A stretch of 11,999 nt of DNA, taken from the NCBI GenBank assembly GCA_041648305.1, contig JBAZPI010000029.1:1-11999 (forward strand). The letters run 5' to 3'. Numbering within the stretch: position 1 is the first letter of the stretch; each line of letters opens with the position of its first letter. This DNA comes from JABILX01 sp041648305 (GTDB lineage: Bacteria > Patescibacteriota > Gracilibacteria > UBA1369 > LOWO2-01-FULL-3). Both the position numbers and the translations under genes were made by a program. Below the pieces are notes generated by a model. It made no database searches. It saw nothing but the letters and a program-made list of their open reading frames with translations, and was not told where the DNA came from. Positions 1 to 6,815 of the stretch are shown in pieces.

Positions 1-218
1 AAATCCGCTTCAACTTTCCGAAGAGTATCAATGCTAATTTCTCCACCAGCGACTAAATCTACTAAATCCTCTGGATTTGGCGGTGGAGTTGATGATGCCT
101 CTCCGGGTACTTCATCAGGTACTCTGGGTATTTTGTTGGTCACATGTAATTTGCCTGTTTTTACTGTAGCCATTAAATCCAACCTGCGTTCAGCGTGTGG
201 TGCCACGTGTGGTGCCAT
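1..218 (-). CDS. Unrecognised protein, N-terminal part only (gene runs off the left edge)
   Basis: An open minus-strand frame begins at the ATG at 218-216 and stays open to the window edge, giving about 72 residues. An in-frame ATG at 173-171 is an equally good start: an AGG lies about 9 bases before it, whereas nothing resembling a ribosome site precedes 218. From the second start the protein begins MATVKTGKLHVTNKIPRVP, followed by an acidic, Pro-rich linker containing STPPPNPEDL and then a more regular segment (LVDLVAGGEISIDTLRKVEAD). I do not recognise the family. A well-formed promoter on the same strand at 249-276 supports a real gene. The plus-strand frame covering the same bases is its shadow. 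No function is proposed. Confidence 0.6.
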   Translation of the reverse strand, partial: MAPHVAPHAERRLDLMATVKTGKLHVTNKIPRVPDEVPGEASSTPPPNPEDLVDLVAGGEISIDTLRKVEAD

Positions 219-248
219 AATGATGTAGTTAAATTTTAAAGGATTTAA

Positions 249-276
249 ATTTTACATCGTGATTTGTTTTTGTCAA
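249..276 (-). promoter_or_regulatory. Sigma70-like promoter of the left-edge gene
   Basis: Read on the minus strand: -35 TTGACA (276-271), 16-base spacer, -10 TAAAAT (254-249). Transcription would start near 242, leaving about 24 bases before the ATG at 218 or about 69 before the ATG at 173. This promoter is divergent from the toxin-antitoxin promoter. Confidence 0.6.
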
Positions 277-307
277 ATTTGGCTTAGGGAAATTTTCGCA
301 AAAACAC

Positions 308-336
308 TTGACCCCAGGCTTTATATAAGATAACAT
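308..336 (+). promoter_or_regulatory. Probable promoter of the toxin-antitoxin operon
   Basis: -35 TTGACC (308-313), 17-base spacer, -10 TAACAT (331-336, four of six consensus positions). The expected start near 343 gives a leader of about 27 bases that contains the palindrome at 353-366. The region is very AT-rich, so other -10 choices exist. Confidence 0.45.
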
Positions 337-352
337 GTAGTTGTATTATATT

Positions 353-366
353 ATTTTATATAAAAT
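353..366. promoter_or_regulatory. 14-bp perfect palindrome before the antitoxin start, possible operator
   Basis: ATTTTATATAAAAT is its own reverse complement and ends three bases before the antitoxin ATG. Phd/YefM antitoxins usually repress their own operon by binding palindromes near the promoter (known for the family). That this palindrome is the operator is inference; in AT-rich DNA such a palindrome may also arise by chance. Confidence 0.35.
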
Positions 367-369
367 CCT

Positions 370-645
370 ATGTCTAAAATAATGCCAAAAACAGCTTCTT
401 CGGGAGATATTCAGAAGAATTACCGCGCCCTGTTTGATGAGGTAATGGATACGGAAGAACCTTTGTTTGTACTCAACAACAGTAAACCGGAAGTTGTAGT
501 CATTTCTATCAAAACATTCGAATCACTTTCCCAGTCCCGCGAAGAATATGAGCAAAATATGGCTCAAAAGGCTATTGAAAACTATAAGCTGGAGAAGAAA
601 AATGGAAAATTGAAAAAACTCTCGTCACTCGCTGATTTAGCTTAA
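370..645 (+). CDS. Type II antitoxin, Phd/YefM family
   Basis: This 91-residue protein would neutralise the toxin encoded directly downstream and, with it, repress the shared promoter. The first 50 residues have the Phd/YefM layout: a short N-terminal strand and helix (ASSGDIQKNYRALFDEVM), an acidic turn (DTEEP), then the strand-turn-strand FVLNNSKPEVVVISIKTFESL that corresponds to the family pattern of 'v.nngkp.avlis.ddye'. Residues 55-91 are charged and Lys-rich and probably form the toxin-wrapping tail. The ATG at 370 is used; Met5 (382) is an alternative. There is no Shine-Dalgarno sequence. The stop codon at 643-645 is immediately followed by the toxin ATG, which suggests translational coupling. 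The family call is firm; the exact subfamily is not. Confidence 0.88.
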   Translation: MSKIMPKTASSGDIQKNYRALFDEVMDTEEPLFVLNNSKPEVVVISIKTFESLSQSREEYEQNMAQKAIENYKLEKKNGKLKKLSSLADLA

Positions 646-912
646 ATGAAAATAAAAAATATTTATTATTCATCACATTTTGAAAAGGCTTTCAAGGCTT
701 TGCCTTCGGGGGTTGGGGGGCAGGCCATTGAGAAGGAAAAAATATTTCGCGAGGACTGTTTTGACAAGAGGCTGAAAACTCATAAATTAAAGGGCGAGCT
801 TGGGAATTACTGGGCATTTTCCATTAATTACTCCTATAGAATACTTTTTGAATTCAGCGGGAAAGATGAGGTCGGTTTTATTGATGTAGGAACTCATTCA
901 ATTTATAACTGA
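646..912 (+). CDS. Type II toxin, RelE/ParE superfamily (YafQ-like mRNA interferase)
   Basis: This 88-residue basic protein has the size and fold pattern of RelE-superfamily toxins. Members of the RelE/YafQ branch cut mRNA in the ribosomal A site. The second half carries the typical signature: FDKRLKTHKLKGELGNYWAFSI (residues 39-60), NYSYRILFEF (61-70), a hydrophobic strand GFIDVGTHSIY (77-87). Candidate active-site residues are His46, Lys49, Arg65, His84 and Tyr87; His84 sits where YafQ has its C-terminal catalytic histidine. The ATG follows the antitoxin stop with no gap and without its own ribosome site, so its synthesis probably depends on antitoxin translation. It ends with TGA, used here as a stop. 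A ParE-like gyrase poison is less likely given the YafQ-type tail. Confidence 0.88.
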   Translation: MKIKNIYYSSHFEKAFKALPSGVGGQAIEKEKIFREDCFDKRLKTHKLKGELGNYWAFSINYSYRILFEFSGKDEVGFIDVGTHSIYN

Positions 913-952
913 ACAGAAATAAGTTAAAAATACCGTGGCAGGGTTGACCGGA

Positions 953-1537
953 TTATTGTCCCAGAATCCATAGGTAGCGGCTGGGGCCGTTGTCCGTCAG
1001 TCTGGTTCCCATTGGCTCGATGCGGACGTTTCGGCCTATGCGGGCTGAAACCGCTTTTTGGAGATCGGCTAAAGCTTCGTCGTCTTGGGCGAGGGATTCT
1101 TCAACATCTATGGTTGAAGCGCCCGGGGTGTTGACCGCTTTTACCGCGCGGGTGATTAAGCCGTTGATTGCTCTTTCGATGGCTAATTCCGGTGAAAATG
1201 AGTCTATGGTTAAATGGACGCGGTCTCCTGTTGCTTGTTGCATTTCTCGTAGGTGAGATTTGTCTATGGATCTGACCGGGACGTTCGCGCCGGTGACTCG
1301 ATGCTCTTCACAGAGATTGGAAAGTCTTTTGAGACGGGGGACGGTTGGGAGAGTGCCATCTGTGATGTTTGTGCGTTCGTCTCTTGATTGTTCCACTATG
1401 GAAAGGTATCTGGCTAGATCCGAGTATTGAGCGCTTAAGCTGATTTCGTGACTTTCTTGGGAAGGAGTGCGAGGGGCGGGTGCGGGAGAGTCTGGGGTGG
1501 GGGCGGCTTGTCGGGAACTGTCTGGGGATGTAAGCAT
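953..1537 (-). CDS. Unrecognised 194-residue protein with Pro-rich N-terminus
   Basis: I do not recognise this family. Residues 1-30 are low-complexity and rich in Pro, Ala and Ser, with no signal peptide. Residues 31-194 look globular and soluble, with predicted helices (SLSAQYSDLARYLSIVEQSR; SPELAIERAINGLITRAVKAV) and a final strand-like segment (RIEPMGTRLTDNGPSRYLWILG). There is no membrane segment and there are no Cys pairs suggesting metal binding (one Cys only). The gene is more GC-rich than the toxin-antitoxin pair beside it. Its start at 1537 lacks a ribosome site but has a promoter about 27 bases upstream, back to back with that of the HAD gene, so the two may be co-regulated. It ends 40 bases from the toxin stop, convergently. 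Confidence 0.75.
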   Translation of the reverse strand: MLTSPDSSRQAAPTPDSPAPAPRTPSQESHEISLSAQYSDLARYLSIVEQSRDERTNITDGTLPTVPRLKRLSNLCEEHRVTGANVPVRSIDKSHLREMQQATGDRVHLTIDSFSPELAIERAINGLITRAVKAVNTPGASTIDVEESLAQDDEALADLQKAVSARIGRNVRIEPMGTRLTDNGPSRYLWILGQ

Positions 1538-1563
1538 ATTTTTTGGATTAAAATTTGGTGGTT

Positions 1564-1593
1564 ATGTTAAGGGAGGGGAGGGGCGATTGTCAA
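1564..1593 (-). promoter_or_regulatory. Promoter of the 953-1537 gene
   Basis: Minus-strand -35 TTGACA (1593-1588), 18-base spacer, -10 TAACAT (1569-1564). The spacer is filled by a C-rich run (G-rich on the plus strand, three blocks at 1571-1583). The start of transcription would be near 1557. Confidence 0.5.
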
Positions 1594-1601
1594 GGTTATT
1601 A

Positions 1602-1630
1602 TTGACTGTTACTGAAAAATATGTTATTTC
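1602..1630 (+). promoter_or_regulatory. Promoter of the HAD gene
   Basis: -35 TTGACT (1602-1607), 17-base spacer, -10 TATTTC (1625-1630). The expected start near 1637 leaves about 16 bases before the ATG at 1653. Its -35 box lies 8 bases from the -35 box of the divergent promoter, so one bound regulator could affect both. Confidence 0.45.
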
Positions 1631-1652
1631 TGTGTGCCATTAATTATAAAAA

Positions 1653-2630
1653 ATGAGTTCACGTATAGATTTAGTTGGTCATAGAGAGGAAGCAGAAAAA
1701 TTCTACACAACCGATCCTGAATATCTGGAGGCTGCGGCAGAGGTGAGAGAGATACTTTGGGGAATTCACGACAGGGTAGTTGCATTGGATATAGAGGGGA
1801 CTTTGGCATGCACCGAGATTGGTTCTTGGTTTGGGCGCAGAGTTGAGTTTCATGACCGAGTACGCAGACCTCTTTCAAATGAATTCGCGCGAGCTTTAAT
1901 TGAAGGGGGAAATCAAGTTGTGGTATGGACCGGTTTGGGGGCGTCTAGCGCATACAGCGTAATGTTTTCGGCTGGTCTTGAAATCTTTAAAAAATCTCTG
2001 TTATATATACAGGATCTGCCTAACTTACCTACCGTTAAAGGGGGTGATTTTAAAATTTCGGATCAAGCTGAATTTGTCGGACATGCGGATCTCAGGGGAG
2101 TATTGTTTATGCTTGCACAACAGGGCCATTCGTTTGCGAAAAGGGTGAATCAACTTGCCTGTTCTAGAAGTGGCGGAGACTCACTTCCTCCGAGTGAGCT
2201 TGCCCGGACCGGTTATGCCAATTTTAAAATACCTTCTGTACTTGGGGCGGATGTTTTAGTTGATGACACAGCGGATTTTTTCCGTTCGTATGGTACTGAA
2301 TTGTATGGACCGAAAGAAGCGGCAAGATATTTAGCCGTGAAGTCTTTTTGCGTAAGTTCCGAATCTGATCCACTTGGATATTTGCGCAGCGATAGAGCTC
2401 TTTTGGAAATTGCCCGGAAGTTGCCCGGTACCTTGGCTGAAATTGATAGTCTTCAAGATATTAGTATTGAGGAGCTGAGACAAAGGGCGGATAAGCAAGA
2501 AAGAGCGAGAGTGTTGGCGGAAAAGAGGAGATTGGCACGGAAAGCGGCACCGGTGAGAACGGCGATTTCTGATTTTGGGAAGAAATTGTTGCGCTTGCTT
2601 GGTGGATCTGGGCGGGGAAAAGGTATTTAG
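1653..2630 (+). CDS. HAD-superfamily hydrolase-like protein with DIEGT motif I and basic C-terminal tail
   Basis: This 325-residue protein is probably a HAD-type phosphohydrolase acting through an Asp-phosphate; the substrate is unknown. Motif I is VVALDIEGTLACTE with nucleophile Asp46 and Glu48 where most phosphatases have Asp; the same DIEGT form is known from enolase-phosphatase MtnC. Motif II is VVVWTG with Thr93. Motif III is probably Lys192 (NFKIPSVLG), with Lys129 as an alternative. Motif IV is ADVLVDDTADF with Asp204 and Asp205. Residues 51-90 and 95-190 would hold cap or core helices. Residues 274-325 are a long, strongly basic, probably helical tail (EKRRLARKAAPVRTAIS), not part of a standard HAD domain. 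The ATG at 1653 lacks a ribosome site. It is monocistronic; no neighbour identifies the pathway. Confidence 0.75.
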   Translation: MSSRIDLVGHREEAEKFYTTDPEYLEAAAEVREILWGIHDRVVALDIEGTLACTEIGSWFGRRVEFHDRVRRPLSNEFARALIEGGNQVVVWTGLGASSAYSVMFSAGLEIFKKSLLYIQDLPNLPTVKGGDFKISDQAEFVGHADLRGVLFMLAQQGHSFAKRVNQLACSRSGGDSLPPSELARTGYANFKIPSVLGADVLVDDTADFFRSYGTELYGPKEAARYLAVKSFCVSSESDPLGYLRSDRALLEIARKLPGTLAEIDSLQDISIEELRQRADKQERARVLAEKRRLARKAAPVRTAISDFGKKLLRLLGGSGRGKGI

Positions 2631-2842
2631 GGAATATATGGCTCACCCCATTTTAGGACATCTTCTAGCGAACGACCAACCTTGAAAGCGTTCGAAAATT
2701 CACGTAATTCACAAAATTCCGACTTGACGACTTTTTGGCACGAAATGCGAACTAAAATAATGGCTTGCAAAAGAGCCAATTTGAGCGTGATAAAAAATCT
2801 TCCAAAATTGTTGTGTAATCGCATTTGTAAGTCGTTTTTGGC
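2631..2842. other. Gap with no convincing gene; short direct repeats and one doubtful minus-strand frame
   Basis: About 210 bases separate the HAD and HNH genes. A minus-strand frame at 2824-2627 would give 65 residues beginning MRLHNNFGRFFITLKLALLQ and ending KWGEPYIP. It overlaps the HAD stop and matches no family I recognise, so I do not call it. It might be a remnant of a larger gene. Three 9-base units beginning AATTC are tandem at 2697-2720 (AATTCACGT, AATTCACAA, then AATTCC). I see no strong terminator after the HAD gene. Confidence 0.4.
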
Positions 2843-2870
2843 TTGTTGATTGATGCTGGTTTGATAGAAT
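2843..2870 (+). promoter_or_regulatory. Promoter of the HNH gene
   Basis: -35 TTGTTG (2843-2848), 16-base spacer, -10 TAGAAT (2865-2870). Transcription would begin near 2877, which places the in-frame TTG at 2843 upstream of the transcript and favours the ATG at 2900 as the start. Confidence 0.5.
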
Positions 2871-2899
2871 TTAGATGCAAATTATTAACCCTCACTCTT

Positions 2900-3925
2900 A
2901 TGAATAATCCAGTGAATGATCCGAAAAATGATCCGAAATTTGAGCACAATGAATTCGTCCGTATTGGCAGAATGCGGCATAAATTAAAAAATCAACTTCT
3001 TGTTCTTTTGCCAAAAATTTATGAGAGCGGGATTTATAAAAAATACGCTTCTTCAATCTATGAATACGCGGCGAAGTTTGGCGATTTATCTAAATATGCG
3101 GTTGAAACACGCCTTCGATTGGAGCCGAATTTGGTTGATAAACCATATCTCAAGGCGGCGATTGCGAAGGTTGGGGTGAAGAAAGTCGCAATGGTCGCGA
3201 AACTGGCAACACCAGAAACCGAAGAAATATTTGCGGCTAGGATTGTGAATATGAATAAATCTTCGGTGCAGACTTTATCAAGGGAATTGAGGCAGGCTTC
3301 CGAAATCACAAAAGATATGGTTGTGAAATGCGAGGCGAAGCCGCAGAATATTAAATTGGAGTTGGATGATGAGATGACTTTTTTGTTTTTGAAAGTTAAA
3401 AGGCGATATGGGGGAAATTTGAGTAATAAAGAGGTGATGAGGAAAATTTTGGAAGTGGCGACGACGGGCGAAAAAATCCCGGTACTCCCTTCGGCGGTGG
3501 GTGGCGTAGGTATGACGGGACTGGCGAAGATCGTGAGTCTGGGCGAGATGACAAAACTGTCAGAAACGACAGAACAATCAAAAACAAAAAGCTTGCCCGG
3601 GCAAACATCCGAAGTTCCCGCGGGACGGGCGAAAAAGTATGCAAATGCAGCCCTAAAAAGGAAGGTTAGAGAAAGATCCCACGGGAAATGCGAATACAAC
3701 AATTGCAACAAGCCCGCGGAACATTTTCACCATACGGGGAGATTTGCGGAAAATCATTCGCATGAAGGGATAATACATGTTTGCAAAGACCATCATCAGA
3801 TTCTTCATAACGGATTTGTCAAAAACGAGCAGGAACCACCGCAATATTGGCAACTAACCTTAAATCAGCCGCTTGGCTATGCCGATGATTGTTATAGAAA
3901 GTGTAGGGAGGAGGCGTTGAAGTGA
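2900..3925 (+). CDS. HNH endonuclease with long helical N-terminal domain
   Basis: This 341-residue protein probably cleaves DNA with a metal-dependent HNH (beta-beta-alpha) nuclease at its C-terminus. Residues 255-310 show it: Cys264 and Cys269 (HGKCEYNNCNKP) as one half of a structural zinc site, His277-His278 (EHFHHTGRF), then IIHVCKDHHQILHNG with Cys295, His298, His299 and His303. Residues 15-190 are mostly helical and basic (RIGRMRHKLKNQLLVLLPKIYESGIYKKYASS) and may bind DNA or partner proteins; residues 195-245 are a low-complexity linker. The start chosen is the ATG at 2900: a frame-open TTG at 2843 coincides with the -35 box. No ribosome site is seen. No methylase or other defence gene is adjacent, so a stand-alone, possibly mobile, nuclease is the best reading. 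The target is unknown. Confidence 0.85.
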   Translation: MNNPVNDPKNDPKFEHNEFVRIGRMRHKLKNQLLVLLPKIYESGIYKKYASSIYEYAAKFGDLSKYAVETRLRLEPNLVDKPYLKAAIAKVGVKKVAMVAKLATPETEEIFAARIVNMNKSSVQTLSRELRQASEITKDMVVKCEAKPQNIKLELDDEMTFLFLKVKRRYGGNLSNKEVMRKILEVATTGEKIPVLPSAVGGVGMTGLAKIVSLGEMTKLSETTEQSKTKSLPGQTSEVPAGRAKKYANAALKRKVRERSHGKCEYNNCNKPAEHFHHTGRFAENHSHEGIIHVCKDHHQILHNGFVKNEQEPPQYWQLTLNQPLGYADDCYRKCREEALK

Positions 3926-3932
3926 GGGGCTG

Positions 3933-3956
3933 CGTTGCGCGCTCACGCGCGCTGCG
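3933..3956 (+). terminator. GC-rich hairpin after the HNH gene, possible weak terminator
   Basis: GCGCGC (3937-3942), loop TCAC, GCGCGC (3947-3952), with two more outer pairs across a mismatch. It starts eight bases after the HNH stop. No T-run follows, so it is not a standard intrinsic terminator and may only protect the 3' end. Confidence 0.3.
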
Positions 3957-3976
3957 GTCAAAATTTTCCTGCTGTG

Positions 3977-3992
3977 TTTTGGCAAGCCAAAA
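3977..3992. repeat. Inverted repeat TTTTGGC-AA-GCCAAAA
   Basis: Two perfect 7-base arms are separated by two bases between the HNH gene and the next promoter. As RNA it forms a six-pair stem with a CAAG loop that ends in A's on the plus strand; as DNA it could be a dimeric protein site. The sequence shows only the symmetry; the role is unknown. Confidence 0.4.
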
Positions 3993-4016
3993 ATCATTTG
4001 TGCCCGTGACAGTCCA

Positions 4017-4046
4017 TTGACATTACCAGTCGCCGGGGTGTAGATT
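4017..4046 (+). promoter_or_regulatory. Promoter of the 4083-5042 gene
   Basis: -35 TTGACA (4017-4022), 18-base spacer, -10 TAGATT (4041-4046). The expected start near 4053 gives a leader of about 30 bases, pyrimidine-rich and without a Shine-Dalgarno sequence. Confidence 0.5.
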
Positions 4047-4082
4047 GACTCTCCGTTACTTTACTTTTTAACTTTTTAATTT

Positions 4083-5042
4083 ATGTCAGAAAAGTCGGAA
4101 AAACCAGGATCTATTCAAGACGGTTTTGTTTTGCCTTCAGAGGGACCAATCGCTGATCGGCCGCATAGAGCTTATGACGTTGAAGTTGATGGGGATACTT
4201 ATAAGTGGCTTCAACAAACGCCGGATTCCGCACGCGTTCCATTTGTGCCACTCGGTAATATTCCGAAAAAAGCAGTAGGTTATCTTACAAGGGGAGACGG
4301 ACCAAAAGCGGTTTTGGGCATTCAAGACGGCATACGAACTAAATTGCCGAGAGCAATCGGAATTCCGGAAGGAAAAACTTTAAGATCATCTCCTTCCGAC
4401 GAAGATGTTGATCGCACTTTTGACCCTGAAACAATCGTTCGCCGTGAAGTCATTGCCACAAGAGTTGTTGATTTTGTTTGTGAAAAATTTTTAGAACTTC
4501 AAGGGGACGATCTTGATAAATTTGTAAAGGAAGGGTTGAAATTGACTGTTCCTAAAGAGCTTGTTGCGGACGTAGGATTTGATGCTACATTTGTTCCGCA
4601 TCTCGGAAAAGGTATTGCTAATGGATGGGTTCCGAATTCTCAAGATGTAGGCAGCCGACGACGAGATGGCTGGCTTAGTAATCTTTCCGAGTCTGTTTAC
4701 ACGCGTGTGAGGCAGTTTGTTGCGGATAAGTTGCAAATACAAAAAGGGGCATTGGCAACCGATACCAAAAACTGCGAGCATCCTTGGCGTAGAATGCAAC
4801 ATATAAGCAAATTAACCCCCGATATACTTGACAAATTGTGTAGGATTGAATGCAACTGCAATGGCAGTGATTCTTTCACTGTTTCCATTTCTTTTTCTCC
4901 GAGAAATCTTGATCATCTTGTGTTTTCCCCTTACGAACCGATATTGGGACCGTCTAGAGGAGCGCAACAACATACAGAAACAAAATGGACAACGCCGCCC
5001 AGCGGAGCTACATGGAAACAAAAGTTGGAAAAAGCCGCGTAA
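4083..5042 (+). CDS. Unrecognised 319-residue soluble protein with a Cys/His cluster
   Basis: I do not recognise this protein. It has no signal peptide or membrane segment. Residues 1-110 are polar and loop-rich (YDVEVDGDTYKWLQ, VPFVPLGNIPKKAVGYLTRGDGPKA). Residues 117-220 are probably helical (EVIATRVVDFVCEKFLELQ, LSESVYTRVRQFVADKLQ). Residues 230-260 hold a cluster that could bind a metal: Cys231, His233, His240, Cys253, Cys257 and Cys259. This is followed by a strand-rich segment (SDSFTVSISFSPRNLDHLVFSP) and a Trp/Pro-rich tail. The ATG at 4083 is the first in frame after a good promoter. The gene is monocistronic and convergent, 13 bases from the end of the DUF2330 gene. No function is proposed; the metal site is inference from spacing alone. 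Confidence 0.78.
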   Translation: MSEKSEKPGSIQDGFVLPSEGPIADRPHRAYDVEVDGDTYKWLQQTPDSARVPFVPLGNIPKKAVGYLTRGDGPKAVLGIQDGIRTKLPRAIGIPEGKTLRSSPSDEDVDRTFDPETIVRREVIATRVVDFVCEKFLELQGDDLDKFVKEGLKLTVPKELVADVGFDATFVPHLGKGIANGWVPNSQDVGSRRRDGWLSNLSESVYTRVRQFVADKLQIQKGALATDTKNCEHPWRRMQHISKLTPDILDKLCRIECNCNGSDSFTVSISFSPRNLDHLVFSPYEPILGPSRGAQQHTETKWTTPPSGATWKQKLEKAA

Positions 5043-5055
5043 ATCAATTTTTGTG

Positions 5056-6735
5056 CTATACAGTTATTTCCACCAGTTTTACCGCAAGCCAGGAAAGAAT
5101 CAGGAAAGACACTGAGAATACGGGAATAAAAATAAATTTCCTTTTGTCTTTTGGGTGGAATGACCACGATGAATGCTGGCTTGATTTTAGTTGTTCAAAT
5201 AAAGACCGGTCCTCTTCCCTGATTCGTCTTGCAAATAGCATGAATATTGAAATCGCGAGTGTTATTAGGATAATCGTGATTGACATCCAGATTTCTTCGT
5301 GGCGGAAAAAATGAATACGCCCGTATTCGTGCGACAGAGTGTCAATGATGTAATATACGCATATGGCAGAGAGGATCAGTAGTGGAATATCTATCCAAAA
5401 CAATACTGCGCTAAGTTTTCTTTTCCACAGGTAACCCTTTTCTTTTAATTGGCTTACCAGTGTTTCTGCGAGCACCATTCCTTCCCTTGTTTTTACTATC
5501 GCGGTTGCCGCTACTACTCCTATGAGTGATACACAATTTGCTAAACCTATAAATCCTGTTTTTATTTTTTTAAAGACGATTAGGCTCGAGATGAAGCCTG
5601 TAATTAGGGAGATTATTAATAATAACAGCAGCGCAGTAACTGTTTCATGTTGGGCTACGAAAGAGGAATAATATGTTTTTAATGGGGCGTTCGTGCTTAT
5701 CCATAGATCATCTGTGAAAAATTTTGAGGGGGCGTTGATGGAGATTTTTGTATATTTTAAATTCCGAGCTGAACCTTTGTAGAACTCCACGAAATCTTCT
5801 TGATTTGGGGCAAAATACGAGCCGATATAATAATCTGTTTCCGTATAGGTTTTTATGTCTTGAAAGATTTTAGGTGAAACATGTCCTATAACTTCAATTG
5901 TGGCCGGGACAACTTCGCTCCCGTAAACACTCGTGGGAAGAAGTGGAAAATAGATGTCTTCCGTTGGGAATGTTACAAAAATGCCTTTTTGGTTGGAGGA
6001 AGAGTTAAAATCCGACGGTGAAACGAGTGTGGTCGTGTCCACAGTTTTGTCGACCGGGGTTATTAGGATTTTTTGCGGTGTTATCCATGAAGCTATGAAT
6101 GAATATGATTGGCCGATATAATTGTCCAGAACAGGGATTGATTCTTCACTTATATTTAGTTTTTTGTCTTTGAGATAGTTATATAGTCCTTCCGCTGTTT
6201 TTGCTGTGATAATTTCTGAGGTCATACCTTCTTTCTCTATGTGCTCGTAGACGACAACGTCCGGTTCAATGCCTTTAACTGCTCCCACGCCTGTTGTCAG
6301 ACCTTCTTCCATCCCCATGCCTGCCTCTGCTCCAATTGTCGTAAACATTTCTATAATTGGTATTGTGTAGAGCTGAGTCAGAAAAAGAACCGCCTTTGCG
6401 TTGTTTATATTGGAAACTGCACTTTGCGAGATTTCGCTACCTACTAGATATGGCAAGTCTGTGATGACATCTATTACTACTTTGTCGGGTTCGGCTGGGA
6501 TGGGGAAGAGCCAAACCATCTCTTTGTTTTCACTCTCTTCAATACCAATACTCAAAATCATTTTTTCTAAACCGTCTTCGTAATTTATGTATGCGGTTTG
6601 ATTGGTTTCGTTTGAATAGTCCCAGCCATCAGAATAAGGGGATGGTTCTATCAGCATTCCATCTGCAAAGGCCGGGGTGGAGATTACTGGGAGGAGAATT
6701 GACGCGAGGATGAGGAGGATTGATAATTTTTTCAT
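5056..6735 (-). CDS. DUF2330-type exported and membrane-anchored protein
   Basis: This 559-residue protein should be inserted in the cytoplasmic membrane with a large domain outside. Residues 1-24 are a signal peptide ending STPAFA-D. The segment DGMLIEPSPY, then QTAYINYEDGLEKMILSIGIE and VWLFPIPAEPDKVVIDV (residues 25-90) is the signature of the DUF2330 family (COG4402), whose function is not established. The external domain runs to about residue 360. Five hydrophobic helices follow at about 366-388, 394-414, 441-465, 483-502 and 533-555, making it longer than a single-anchor version. The C-terminus is very short. The start at 6735 has a consensus -10 box 29 bases upstream and no ribosome site. 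It is divergent from yajQ and stands alone, so context gives no role beyond surface-associated. Confidence 0.8.
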   Translation of the reverse strand: MKKLSILLILASILLPVISTPAFADGMLIEPSPYSDGWDYSNETNQTAYINYEDGLEKMILSIGIEESENKEMVWLFPIPAEPDKVVIDVITDLPYLVGSEISQSAVSNINNAKAVLFLTQLYTIPIIEMFTTIGAEAGMGMEEGLTTGVGAVKGIEPDVVVYEHIEKEGMTSEIITAKTAEGLYNYLKDKKLNISEESIPVLDNYIGQSYSFIASWITPQKILITPVDKTVDTTTLVSPSDFNSSSNQKGIFVTFPTEDIYFPLLPTSVYGSEVVPATIEVIGHVSPKIFQDIKTYTETDYYIGSYFAPNQEDFVEFYKGSARNLKYTKISINAPSKFFTDDLWISTNAPLKTYYSSFVAQHETVTALLLLLIISLITGFISSLIVFKKIKTGFIGLANCVSLIGVVAATAIVKTREGMVLAETLVSQLKEKGYLWKRKLSAVLFWIDIPLLILSAICVYYIIDTLSHEYGRIHFFRHEEIWMSITIILITLAISIFMLFARRIREEDRSLFEQLKSSQHSSWSFHPKDKRKFIFIPVFSVSFLILSWLAVKLVEITV

Positions 6736-6764
6736 TGATATAGATTTATGGGGTTTACCGGGCG

Positions 6765-6770
6765 ATTATA
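6765..6770 (-). promoter_or_regulatory. -10 box of the DUF2330 gene
   Basis: Perfect TATAAT on the minus strand at 6770-6765, with a weak -35 (TGGCAA) 17 bases upstream at 6793-6788. Transcription would start near 6757, about 21 bases before the ATG. It faces away from, and overlaps the region of, the yajQ promoter. Confidence 0.5.
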
Positions 6771-6800
6771 GATCTTATTAAAATATCTTGCCAGGTTTTG

Positions 6801-6809
6801 TGCTACAAT
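6801..6809 (+). promoter_or_regulatory. Extended -10 promoter of yajQ, predicting a leaderless mRNA
   Basis: TGCTACAAT is an extended -10 element (TG-n-TACAAT). Its end is six bases before the ATG at 6816, so transcription should start at or within a base or two of that A. No -35 box at the usual distance is convincing, as is common with extended -10 promoters. Confidence 0.55.
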
Positions 6810-6815
6810 CTTACT

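Noticed and set aside
31..228. A 65-residue plus-strand frame at the left edge
   Set aside because: It is opposite a minus-strand frame that has a TTGACA/TAAAAT promoter and a more protein-like composition.
1571..1583. G-rich run as a G-quadruplex
   Set aside because: Only three blocks of three or more G's are present; a standard quadruplex needs four.
2843..2845. TTG as start of the HNH protein
   Set aside because: It coincides with the -35 box of the likely promoter; the ATG at 2900 begins the family-like sequence.
3058..3711. A 217-residue minus-strand frame within the HNH gene
   Set aside because: The opposite strand encodes a recognisable HNH protein; this is its shadow.
6798..6800. 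TTG as start of YajQ
   Set aside because: It lies before the -10 box, and the family opening MAKE..DI begins at 6816.
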